A DNA stretch of 5,914 bases from a bacterium (GTDB taxonomy: Bacteria; BMS3Abin14): the NCBI GenBank assembly GCA_029210545.1, contig JARGFV010000133.1, positions 1 through 5,914 on the forward strand. Reading direction: 5' to 3'. The notes below the pieces were generated by a model. The model saw only the letters and a program-made list of their open reading frames with translations, searched no databases and had not been told where the DNA came from. Position 1 is the stretch's first letter. Each line of letters starts with the position of its first letter. Below are positions 1 through 5,776 of the stretch, one piece after another. A program made the translations under genes and the position numbers.

Positions 1-7
1 TTCCTTA

Positions 8-42
8 CAAATCAATGACTTACGGAGTGAGTCATTGATTTG
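8..42. repeat. Long inverted repeat, outer hairpin 1 downstream of priA
   Basis: Bases 8-20 pair perfectly with 30-42 (13 bp). The stem extends through a T-G wobble and two more pairs to a three-base loop at 24-26. The arms carry the core ATGACT/AGTCAT also found in the hairpin at 63-88, so the two look like related units of one intergenic repeat. Read on the minus strand it is the last of three hairpins after the priA stop codon. There is no strong T tract on either side, so it is not a textbook intrinsic terminator, though a stem this stable could stop 3' exonucleases or help termination. The structure is seen directly; its role is inferred. Confidence 0.8.
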
Positions 43-43
43 G

Positions 44-61
44 GCGCCCCGCGCGGGGCGC
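44..61. repeat. Perfect 18-bp GC-only palindrome between the two hairpins
   Basis: Every base from 44 to 61 is G or C, and the segment equals its own reverse complement, centred between 52 and 53. In RNA it would form a seven-pair stem with a GCGC loop. It is flanked on both sides by the heptamer CATTGAT (33-39 and 61-67), which ties it to the neighbouring inverted repeats as one composite element. It could serve as the GC-rich stem of a bidirectional terminator, but no T run follows directly on either strand. Confidence 0.75.
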
Positions 62-62
62 A

Positions 63-88
63 TTGATGACTTTTTGCGAAGTCATCAA
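63..88. repeat. Inverted repeat, outer hairpin 3 nearest the priA stop
   Basis: Bases 63-72 pair with 79-88 (10 bp) around the loop TTTGCG. On the minus strand it lies about 20 bases after the priA TAA stop and is the first structure the operon transcript meets. Bases 68-87 match 5755-5774, upstream of the same operon, at 17 of 20 positions with only transitions differing. That marks it as a member of a dispersed intergenic repeat rather than a one-off terminator. From memory, hairpins containing GACTTTTT-GCGA-type cores are frequent between genes in deltaproteobacterial genomes; this was not checked against any database. Confidence 0.75.
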
Positions 89-108
89 ATTTGAGGACAG
101 GGAGTGTT

Positions 109-2271
109 TTATAGCAGCTGGATGGGATCCACCCGTACATTGACCCGCACTCCGGCGGGCTGTTCCCTGCGGGCCGAAGAAAGCACCCGGATAAGCTCGC
201 CGTGGCTTTGGGCGAGCACCAGGAGGTGCCAGCGGTGCCTGTTCCTGATCCGGCTGATCGGAGCGGGGGAGGGCCCCAGGATCCGGGCGTCGGGACCGAC
301 CTTGAGGGAACGGGAGATGCTCGCGGCAGCCCTGGAAACTTTCTCTTCGGAGATACCGTCCACCACGATGCGGCCCAGCCGTCCGAAAGGGGGGTAGCCC
401 AACTGCCGGCGGAGGAGTTTCTCGGACTCGAAAAAGGCGTCGTAATCGCCGCCAAGGGCGCTTGTCACGGCATAATGGTTGGGGGTATAGGTCTGGACAA
501 CCACCTTGCCCCTCTTTTCCCCCCTCCCGGCCCTGCCGGAGACCTGGGTGATGATCTGAAAAGTCCTTTCCGCGGATCGAAAATCCGGGATGTCCAGGGC
601 CTGCTCGGCGCTGAGGATCCCTGCCAGGGTCACGCGGGGGAAGTCATGTCCCTTGGCCAGCATCTGGGTCCCCACCAGGATGTCGGTCTCACCTGAATCC
701 ATCCGATCATAGATCGCTTCCAGGGCGCCCGGTTTGCCGAGGGCATCCCGGTCCAGCCGGTCAACGGATGCCGATGGGAACCTCTCCATGAGGACTTTTT
801 CCACCTTCTGGGTGCCGGCTCCCACGGGCTCGAGGGCGGTTGAGCTGCACCGGGGGCAGCTGTCCGGGGGTTTCTGTTTGTGGCCGCAATAATGGCAGAC
901 CACGGCAGGTCCCGAGTGGTAGGTCAGGGTGACGCTGCAGTTGGGGCAGGGCATGGCTTCCTGGCATTCGGTGCACAGGAGGAACGGGGCGAAGCCGCGC
1001 CTGTTGAGAAACAGCATGGCCTGCTCCCCCCGCACGATGACGCCCTCGATCTCCGTGAGAAGGGTCTTCGACAGCGACGGGTCCTTCGGATCCTGCTGGT
1101 CCGGCTGTGACATGTCCACCACCACCAGCTCGGGGTCAGGGGAGGGTGTGACCCGTTCGGGCAGGACCGCGATTTCGTACTTCCCGGTAACAGTATTGTG
1201 CCACGACTCGAAGGAAGGTGTGGCCGAGCCGAGGACCACAGGGACACCCTCGATCTGGCCCCTTTTTACGGCCACGTCCCTGGCGCTATAACTGGGAGTG
1301 TCTTCCTGGCGGAAGGAGGGATCGTGCTCCTCGTCCACGATGATGAGCCCGAGATCCGGGACGGGGGCGAAGACACCGGAGCGAACTCCAACCACCAGGC
1401 GGGCTTTGCCCCTTTGTACCGCTTCCCAGGAAGCCTCCCTTTCAGAGCCCTTCATGCCGCTGTGCAGGGCGGCCACCTGTCCGGGGGCTACCCGCTCCAG
1501 CCTGGATACGAGCAGGGGGGTCAGGGAGATCTCGGGAACCAGCAGCAGCACGCCTTTCCCCCTGTCAAGGGTGTGCCTTGCGGCCCGCAGGTAGACCTCC
1601 GTCTTCCCCGAACCGGTAACCCCCCTCATGAGAGTGACAGTGAACCGTGCCTCGTCCACGGCTTTCGTCATCCCGGAAAGAGCATCTTCCTGATGAATCG
1701 TCAGGTTCTGCACCTGCTTCTCATCCCTCCGGTAGCCCGCGGACGGGGCACGATGTTCCTTCCGGGCGGGTTCGGCAGGTACGATGAGACCCCCGGCCGT
1801 GGCTGCCTCCATGAGGCTCGGATCGAACCGGTCGGAAAGGTAGGCGGCTGTCCTCGGTCCCCGTTTGAGCGCCTCGAGCAGCTCCGTGCTGGAGCTGGGT
1901 CCCGCATCCAGCGATGCCCGGCCTTTGTCGGTGAGCACAAATTTTGGTCCCCTGCCGCCGGTTCGGGCCGGCGGCAGGGCTAGCCTCAGAAGGAGCCCGA
2001 CAGGGCTCAGATAATACAAGGCGGCCCACAGGGAAAGCTCCAGGAGAGGTCCGGGGACGGGGGAAATGTGGGCTATGGAAACGATGGCCCGGGTCTTTAC
2101 CGGAGAGGAGTCCAGCAGCTCGGTGACGACACCTGTCATGGTCTGGCGGCCGAAGGGAACGTGGACCACGGTGCCTGGAAATATCTGTCCTGCGAGGTTT
2201 TCCGGGATCCGGTAGTGAAACGTTTCCTCGACGGGCCTCGGAAGGGCGACCCGTGCGAAGGCCTGGTTCAT
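109..2271 (-). CDS. priA: Primosomal protein N' (replication restart helicase PriA)
   Basis: PriA is a superfamily 2 3'-5' DNA helicase that recognises stalled or collapsed forks and D-loops and reloads the replicative helicase through the primosome. The 720 residues match the usual length. The N-terminal fork-binding region (about 1-105) contains the typical PVEETFHYRIPE start. The helicase follows: Walker A GVTGSGKT at 217-224, DEEH box at 313-316, GSATPS at 348-353, and motif VI QVSGRAGRG at 576-584. Eight cysteines (433, 436, 442, 445, 459, 462, 472, 475) form the two zinc sites. The C-terminal domain contains LGYPPFGRL and ILGPSPAPI, and the gene ends at TAA. The ATG overlaps the TGA of the upstream gene as ATGA. 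A GAAGGG lies only two bases before the ATG, so translational coupling probably matters. It is the last gene of the operon. No motif residue is missing, so it should be functional. Confidence 0.98.
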   Translation of the reverse strand: MNQAFARVALPRPVEETFHYRIPENLAGQIFPGTVVHVPFGRQTMTGVVTELLDSSPVKTRAIVSIAHISPVPGPLLELSLWAALYYLSPVGLLLRLALPPARTGGRGPKFVLTDKGRASLDAGPSSSTELLEALKRGPRTAAYLSDRFDPSLMEAATAGGLIVPAEPARKEHRAPSAGYRRDEKQVQNLTIHQEDALSGMTKAVDEARFTVTLMRGVTGSGKTEVYLRAARHTLDRGKGVLLLVPEISLTPLLVSRLERVAPGQVAALHSGMKGSEREASWEAVQRGKARLVVGVRSGVFAPVPDLGLIIVDEEHDPSFRQEDTPSYSARDVAVKRGQIEGVPVVLGSATPSFESWHNTVTGKYEIAVLPERVTPSPDPELVVVDMSQPDQQDPKDPSLSKTLLTEIEGVIVRGEQAMLFLNRRGFAPFLLCTECQEAMPCPNCSVTLTYHSGPAVVCHYCGHKQKPPDSCPRCSSTALEPVGAGTQKVEKVLMERFPSASVDRLDRDALGKPGALEAIYDRMDSGETDILVGTQMLAKGHDFPRVTLAGILSAEQALDIPDFRSAERTFQIITQVSGRAGRGEKRGKVVVQTYTPNHYAVTSALGGDYDAFFESEKLLRRQLGYPPFGRLGRIVVDGISEEKVSRAAASISRSLKVGPDARILGPSPAPISRIRNRHRWHLLVLAQSHGELIRVLSSARREQPAGVRVNVRVDPIQLL

Positions 2272-2828
2272 GGCCCTTCGGTTCCCGCTGCGGCGGGGAG
2301 GATGCGCTCCACGATCAGGAGGCTGCCATCCCTGCGGACCTCCGTCCTGGCAGGGTATCGCACCTTTTCGGAAACGTGGACCATGTCCAGGTAATCCGTG
2401 ATGGTGGAGGAACTGTCTTCGGAAAGGGTCTCGATCCGAAGGGGAATGTAAGTGCCCTTGTCAAGCCACAGCCTGACGCCGTTTCCTTTCACCAGGTAGC
2501 ACACTGTGCCTGACAGACGGTCCAGGGTCACCGGGGTCTCTTCCAGGGTGAGGAAAGGCCAGGAGGCAGCCAGCGCTTCCTTCGACCCTGTAAAACGGCT
2601 GTAAGGCACACCAGGGAATGATGAGGCGTCGGTCCCCGCGGATCTGGATGGGATGGTTACCGTTCTTTCCTCCAGCACGTTGCCGTCAGGGTCCTCCATG
2701 ATCAGCTGGACCTGGATCGCCTCGGCTCGTGCGAGGGCCGCCTCCACCCGGTTGAGGATCTCCGGAGCGGTGAGTGTGTAGGTGAGGACAGGCAGCATCA
2801 GCCATGGGAAGACAAAGCGGGCGATCAT
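2268..2828 (-). CDS. Exported LolA-like / outer-membrane lipoprotein-sorting-type protein
   Basis: A 186-residue protein with a hydrophobic N-terminal segment (about 4-19, after Met-Ile-Ala-Arg) that looks like a signal peptide or anchor. APEILNRVEAAL follows at 21-32, resembling the 'AxEILxRvxxxl' opening of periplasmic proteins annotated as outer membrane lipoprotein-sorting (LolA/LolB fold). The remainder alternates short strand-like segments (GTVCYLVKGNGVRLWLDKGTYIPLRIETL at 107-135 in part), consistent with that fold. The only cysteine is 110, so there is no lipobox and it is not itself a lipoprotein. The LolA-fold call rests on pattern resemblance, and a carrier role for lipoproteins is not shown. 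The start is well supported: GGAGGAG at 2837-2843 lies eight bases before the ATG. The ATG overlaps the TGA of the upstream gene (ATGA), and its own TGA overlaps the priA start the same way. Confidence 0.7.
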   Translation of the reverse strand: MIARFVFPWLMLPVLTYTLTAPEILNRVEAALARAEAIQVQLIMEDPDGNVLEERTVTIPSRSAGTDASSFPGVPYSRFTGSKEALAASWPFLTLEETPVTLDRLSGTVCYLVKGNGVRLWLDKGTYIPLRIETLSEDSSSTITDYLDMVHVSEKVRYPARTEVRRDGSLLIVERILPAAAGTEGP

Positions 2829-3352
2829 GTGCGGTTCTCCTCCATCTGTGCGATGTAGGCGGCCGTGAGGATCTCGGGCTCGGGGATGCGCAATGTCCGG
2901 GCGAACTCCATAATAAAACCCCTGAGGTAGACAAGGGCCGGGAGGTCAGAGTAGCGCTGCTCCTCGATATACTCCAGGTAGGTGGACCGGATCCGGGTGC
3001 TGCCCGCGACCTCCTTGAGGGTCAGGCCCAGTTCCTCGCGCCGCCGCTTCAGGTAGGTCCCCACCGGTTCTCTCTCTTCCAGGCTCCTGGCGGGGGCCAG
3101 CCCTTCGCCTCTCAGGGGCATCTGCCTGCCGGCCGACGGCGCCTCAAGGTTGGAGGTGATGCGCATGTATGCCTTCTCGATACGGTGCAGGATGCCTGAC
3201 CTTTCCTCGTCGGCCATGAGGCTGTAGGTGGCGAGGGAACTCTCGGCATAAAGGGCCTTCATGCGGTGGTAGGCACGGCGTACATCCTCAAGGGTCGCCC
3301 CGTCCTCCAGGTCCAGGAGCCGGTAGTCATCGTTTGAAACGGACCCGCTCAT
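2825..3352 (-). CDS. J-like region fused to RodZ-type helix-turn-helix, cytoplasmic
   Basis: A 175-residue protein in two parts. Residues 9-66 (YRLLDLEDGATLEDVRRAYHRM ... IEKAYMRI, abridged) follow the J-domain pattern of 'YxlLgL...s.edIrrAYrrl...i.eAY.vL'. The HPD tripeptide needed to stimulate DnaK is absent, so it would be a degenerate J-like fold. After a linker, residues 97-165 match the N-terminal HTH of RodZ and related proteins: VGTYLKRRREELGLTLKEVA, then IRSTYLEYIEE and LPALVYLRGFI. In RodZ this domain contacts the actin-like MreB. Here no transmembrane or periplasmic part follows, so the protein should be soluble. It could bind DNA, a cytoskeletal filament or the adjacent ATPase; the sequence does not decide. 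The ATG at 3352 overlaps the ATPase stop as ATGA. The ribosome site is weak (AGAGAG), which favours coupling to the upstream gene. Confidence 0.8.
   Translation of the reverse strand: MSGSVSNDDYRLLDLEDGATLEDVRRAYHRMKALYAESSLATYSLMADEERSGILHRIEKAYMRITSNLEAPSAGRQMPLRGEGLAPARSLEEREPVGTYLKRRREELGLTLKEVAGSTRIRSTYLEYIEEQRYSDLPALVYLRGFIMEFARTLRIPEPEILTAAYIAQMEENRT
2837..2843 (-). promoter_or_regulatory. Strong Shine-Dalgarno of the LolA-like gene
   Basis: The minus strand reads GGAGGAG here, eight bases before the ATG at 2828. It sits inside the end of the upstream coding region. It fixes the start of the exported protein and suggests this cistron can be initiated independently despite the ATGA overlap. 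Confidence 0.7.
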
Positions 3353-4293
3353 GGCACGGCTCTCTTCGAGTCGAGGAGGTTGCGGACGATGGCATGGATG
3401 CTCCTGGAAAATGGGCTGGCCGGGAACGCCTCGAGGACCGCCTTGCGCAGCCTGACGGCCTCCCGCAGGGAGTCGTCCTCGTCGATGCTGCCGATGTGCC
3501 GAATCTCGATGCCAAAGTAGTCGCGGCAGGCGTGGACAATGTCATTTCCCAGGTTGTGGTCGTCGAACCGCCGGGTCTGGTTGACGATAATGTCGGGGCA
3601 GAAAGTCGCGGCCTCCTCCATGAGGGCCTGCCCCGCTTCCGGATCGATCTGGGCCACGTTGCTGATCAGGGTCCTCGGCGACTGGATGCCCCGTGCGACC
3701 TTCTCCTCCATGGCCTTGTCGATAGCCTCGGCCACACCGCTCAGTTTTGTGGCCTTTTTGAGCTTTCTGTAGAAGGCCGCCTTGATGAAATGGTATGCGT
3801 TCTCCACCGAGGTCGGCTCCGGCAAAACAACCAGCACCCCCTCGTCGGCTGCGAGAAAAAAGTCCAGCGTGTTGAACGCTGAACCCGAACCGAGGTCCAG
3901 GAGGACGAAATCCACGTCCAGGGTCGTGATGTGGCGGATGATCTTTTCCTTCTGTGTGTGCTTGGGGTTGGCCATCTCGAGGAGGGCCCTGGAACCGCTG
4001 ATAAAACGGAGGTTGGGGAAAGGAGTCTGGACCATGGTGTCCGCAAGGGAGTCCACTTCCTTGCGGATAAAATCAGACAGTGTGCGGTCAGGTCCCGCCA
4101 TGCCGAGAACAGTGTGCAGGTTTGCCCCGCCGAGGTCGGCGTCCAGGGCGACGCAGATGAACCCCAGCTGGGAAAGGCAGATGGCCATGTTGGCGGTGAT
4201 CACTGTCTTCCCGACACCGCCCTTGCCTCCACCCACGGCCCATATCCTGGGCCGTGTTCTTTCGTTCGTTTCCGGGTTCAGACCGATCATCAC
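3349..4293 (-). CDS. MinD/ParA-family P-loop ATPase (FlhG/MinD-like)
   Basis: A 314-residue SIMIBI-class ATPase. The deviant Walker A motif GGGKGGVGKT at 21-30 contains the signature lysine 24, which in MinD/ParA reaches across the dimer to the partner's nucleotide. DADLGGANLH at 51-60 is the switch I/A' motif and FVLLDLGSGS at 129-138 the Walker B strand. EPTSVENAYHFIKAAFYRKL at 159-178 is typical of the MinD-like group that includes FlhG. Such proteins cycle between ATP-bound dimers on membrane or DNA and free monomers, positioning cell structures. The FlhG activation helix is absent before the P loop. The C-terminal end (about 298-314) has only a weakly amphipathic helix, so membrane binding is uncertain. 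No flagellar, ParB or MinC/MinE gene is nearby. The start is ambiguous: GTG at 4293 overlaps the upstream TGA as GTGA, and ATG at 4290 follows at once; a GAGG abuts both. Confidence 0.88.
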   Translation of the reverse strand: MMIGLNPETNERTRPRIWAVGGGKGGVGKTVITANMAICLSQLGFICVALDADLGGANLHTVLGMAGPDRTLSDFIRKEVDSLADTMVQTPFPNLRFISGSRALLEMANPKHTQKEKIIRHITTLDVDFVLLDLGSGSAFNTLDFFLAADEGVLVVLPEPTSVENAYHFIKAAFYRKLKKATKLSGVAEAIDKAMEEKVARGIQSPRTLISNVAQIDPEAGQALMEEAATFCPDIIVNQTRRFDDHNLGNDIVHACRDYFGIEIRHIGSIDEDDSLREAVRLRKAVLEAFPASPFSRSIHAIVRNLLDSKRAVP

Positions 4294-5600
4294 CTCACTG
4301 AGCCGTGATCGTAAAAGACAAGCCCGCTGAGGAGTTTCGGGTAGAAAAAGGTGGATTTCTGGGGCATTCGTTCCCTGGCCCCGGTGACCGCCACCAGATC
4401 GTCCATCCCCGTTGAGGGCATGACTGCCAGAAGGTTCCCGCCGTTGCGAGCCCTTTCGAGGGCGTCGCCGAGGTCCTTGAAATATTCGAGGTGCTCCTGG
4501 TGGCTTATCTGGTCAGAGGTCATGCCAAGGCACCCCATCATCAGGAACCGCTCGACAAGGGTGACCTCCAGGATGCGCACCGGGGCAGGGAGATCCGGCA
4601 TGAGTCCGGCCAGGTCGCTCTCACTGGTCAGGATCGCCTTGATAAAATGGTCGGCAACCGGGTCGTAGAGGATAAAACCCCTCCCGTCCAGGGTGGCAGG
4701 GGCAGTACCGGAACGGAGCATCTGTTCGGTTTTCCCCGTCACGTCGTCCAGGTGGAAGTTGGCGCCAAGCCGCTCGAGGACTTTTCCGAGGTCGAAATTC
4801 TCGAAACCGTAAAGGTGCCGGTGGGTAGGAAGAATGGCAAGACCCGGGTCCTGCATGCCCACGAGGGCCATCATCACGAAGTTGTACCCCTTGTCGGGAT
4901 GCGGGTCGGGGTCGGCTTCGGCCATTATCCGGGAATAGGTGAGGGCGGTTTCGTAACGGTGATGACCGTCGGCGATGTAAAGGTTCCTATCCGCCAGCAG
5001 GCCGGAAAGGGTGTCGATGATGGCGGGGTCGTCGATGACCCACATGCGGCGCCCCAGCCCGTCCCTGTCGGTGATGTCCATGATGGGCGCGGAGGCGAAT
5101 ACCGGGTCGAGTGCGGTCCTGACTGAGCCGGCGTCACCGTCGAACAGGGTAAAGACCTGGCTGAGGTTGCCCTTGAACGCCCTCATGAGTTTCAGCCGGT
5201 CCTCCTTGGGACCGCTGTGGGTCCTCTCGTGGGGGAAGATCCGCCCCGTCTCGAAGGGGTCGACCCTCACTCTGCCGATGATCCCCCAGCGGTGGTAGGG
5301 AGCGGGTTCGCCGGGTACCTGGAAGGAGTCCTCGATGAGGTAGTAGCGGGGCCCGGCGTCCTGCATGAGGATCCCCTCGGCGATCCACTTTTTCATGACA
5401 GCTGCTTCGTCGGTGTAGTTCCCGGCTTTGCCGGGTGTCGAACCCAGTATCAGACGGACACAGTTGGCCGGGTCACGCTTTAACAGCTCGGCGTGCTGGG
5501 ACGGGTCGATGACATCATAGGGCGGCGCCACGACACTGGAAAAATCGTCAATGCGTTCGGGGTTGTAGCGGATTCCGGGGAAGGGTCTGATCTCAGGCAA
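4290..5600 (-). CDS. DUF1015 family protein, first gene of the operon
   Basis: A complete 436-residue DUF1015 protein. Conserved family blocks visible are VVAPPYDVI at 23-31, a GRIFPHERT block ending at 127, DGHHRYETAL at 211-220, and MPQKSTFFYPKL near the C terminus (412-423). No signal peptide or membrane segment is seen, so it is probably cytoplasmic. I cannot assign a reaction. The DGHHR block loosely recalls the DGxHR-type loop of the ParB/sulfiredoxin superfamily, which includes the free serine kinase SerK; this is resemblance from memory, not proof. The start is TTG at 5600, chosen because GGAGGT lies five bases upstream and an in-frame stop at 5625-5627 leaves no ATG or GTG between. 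Its TGA overlaps the ATPase start. Next to PriA and a MinD-like ATPase it may simply be a housekeeping gene heading the transcript. Confidence 0.92.
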   Translation of the reverse strand: MPEIRPFPGIRYNPERIDDFSSVVAPPYDVIDPSQHAELLKRDPANCVRLILGSTPGKAGNYTDEAAVMKKWIAEGILMQDAGPRYYLIEDSFQVPGEPAPYHRWGIIGRVRVDPFETGRIFPHERTHSGPKEDRLKLMRAFKGNLSQVFTLFDGDAGSVRTALDPVFASAPIMDITDRDGLGRRMWVIDDPAIIDTLSGLLADRNLYIADGHHRYETALTYSRIMAEADPDPHPDKGYNFVMMALVGMQDPGLAILPTHRHLYGFENFDLGKVLERLGANFHLDDVTGKTEQMLRSGTAPATLDGRGFILYDPVADHFIKAILTSESDLAGLMPDLPAPVRILEVTLVERFLMMGCLGMTSDQISHQEHLEYFKDLGDALERARNGGNLLAVMPSTGMDDLVAVTGARERMPQKSTFFYPKLLSGLVFYDHGSVR

Positions 5601-5770
5601 TGGCGACCTCCAGGGTAGATGGGCTCACGGAAAGTCCATCGATCCGTCCCGCTACCGGCGGGGCTGAGGTGGGGGTGGCACCAGGCGAATCCACTCCGCC
5701 TGGCCGGGGAGTCACGCCCATGGCATGATCGCCCAGGGCAAAATGGCTCGAAGAGACTTTTTGCGAGGTT
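5601..5770 (-). other. Leader region of the operon with three possible hairpins and a short open frame
   Basis: No gene is confidently seen. The minus-strand RNA can form an imperfect 24-base hairpin at 5716-5739 (4 plus 3 pairs around a 2x2 internal loop), a perfect 7-bp stem with a 9-base loop at 5681-5703, and a 5-bp stem at 5648-5662. None has a U tract, and no known riboswitch consensus is recognised. A 70-codon minus-strand frame (5593-5805, ATG to TGA) runs through the leader and overlaps the DUF1015 start by eight bases. Its ATG lacks a Shine-Dalgarno sequence and lies upstream of the candidate -10 box. By my count about a third of its last 48 codons end in A or T, so coding support is weak. 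Confidence 0.45.
5606..5611 (-). promoter_or_regulatory. Shine-Dalgarno that sets the TTG start of the DUF1015 gene
   Basis: The minus strand reads GGAGGT, complementary to the 16S rRNA tail, five bases before TTG at 5600. With no alternative start between it and the in-frame stop at 5625-5627, it decides the start. The rare TTG may keep expression of this first cistron moderate. Confidence 0.75.
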
Positions 5771-5774
5771 ATTA
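5755..5774. repeat. Diverged copy of the left-edge hairpin repeat
   Basis: This segment begins with GACTTTTTGCGA, identical to 68-79. Over 20 bases it matches 68-87 at 17 positions, and the three differences are all transitions. The flank on its left is not conserved, so the strong hairpin seen at 63-88 is lost; only a weak interrupted stem with CTCG/CGAG ends (about 5748-5768) remains. It overlaps the candidate -10 box. Chance similarity is unlikely but not excluded. Confidence 0.5.
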
Positions 5775-5776
5775 TA
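5771..5776 (-). promoter_or_regulatory. Candidate sigma-70 -10 box for the operon
   Basis: The minus strand reads a perfect TATAAT here, within the only clearly AT-rich patch of the window (about 5752-5806) and upstream of the first gene. The hexamer about 17 bases further upstream is TTTTAT, a poor -35. A better ATGACA lies at 5800-5805 but the gap of 23 bases is too long. If used, transcription would start near 5764 and give an untranslated leader of about 160 bases. Confidence 0.45.

Larger units (their letters stand above)
8..88 (-). terminator. Probable 3' end / transcript-stabilising region of the priA operon
   Basis: Three consecutive stem-loops lie directly after the last gene of a five-gene minus-strand operon, where a terminator or RNA-stabilising structure is expected. 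None is followed by a run of U in the minus-strand RNA, so canonical intrinsic termination is not demonstrated. Pausing with Rho, bidirectional termination against a convergent gene to the left, or REP-like protection are alternatives. Function is inferred from position and structure only. Confidence 0.4.

Noticed and set aside
8-88. CRISPR array
   Set aside because: The three units differ in sequence and size and are inverted repeats without regular spacers; no cas gene is present.
12-455. A minus-strand frame crossing the priA stop and the hairpin region
   Set aside because: It is out of frame with priA, and its start lies inside the conserved PriA C-terminal domain. Its tail is only translated hairpin repeat.
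1198-1983. A 261-codon plus-strand open frame inside priA
   Set aside because: It lies entirely antisense to a fully conserved priA, has no recognisable domain, and is the kind of frame expected opposite GC-rich coding sequence.
2825-3352. Complete RodZ
   Set aside because: Only the HTH part is RodZ-like. There is no transmembrane helix or periplasmic domain after it, and a J-like region precedes it.
3334-3882. A 182-codon plus-strand open frame across the ATPase gene
   Set aside because: It is antisense to the Walker-motif ATPase and has no domain similarity that I can see.
3349-4293. FlhG flagellar number regulator
   Set aside because: The ATPase core fits the broad group, but the N-terminal FlhG activation helix is absent and no flagellar gene is nearby.
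4491-5126. A 211-codon plus-strand open frame inside the DUF1015 gene
   Set aside because: It is antisense to a complete DUF1015 gene with all family motifs; its composition is that of a shadow frame with no known domain.
3349-5600. Plasmid or chromosome partition locus (parAB)
   Set aside because: The ATPase is ParA/MinD-like, but no canonical ParB with its HTH and no repeated parS-like site were seen. The operon with priA looks chromosomal. A remote ParB-fold link for DUF1015 is kept only as a hypothesis.
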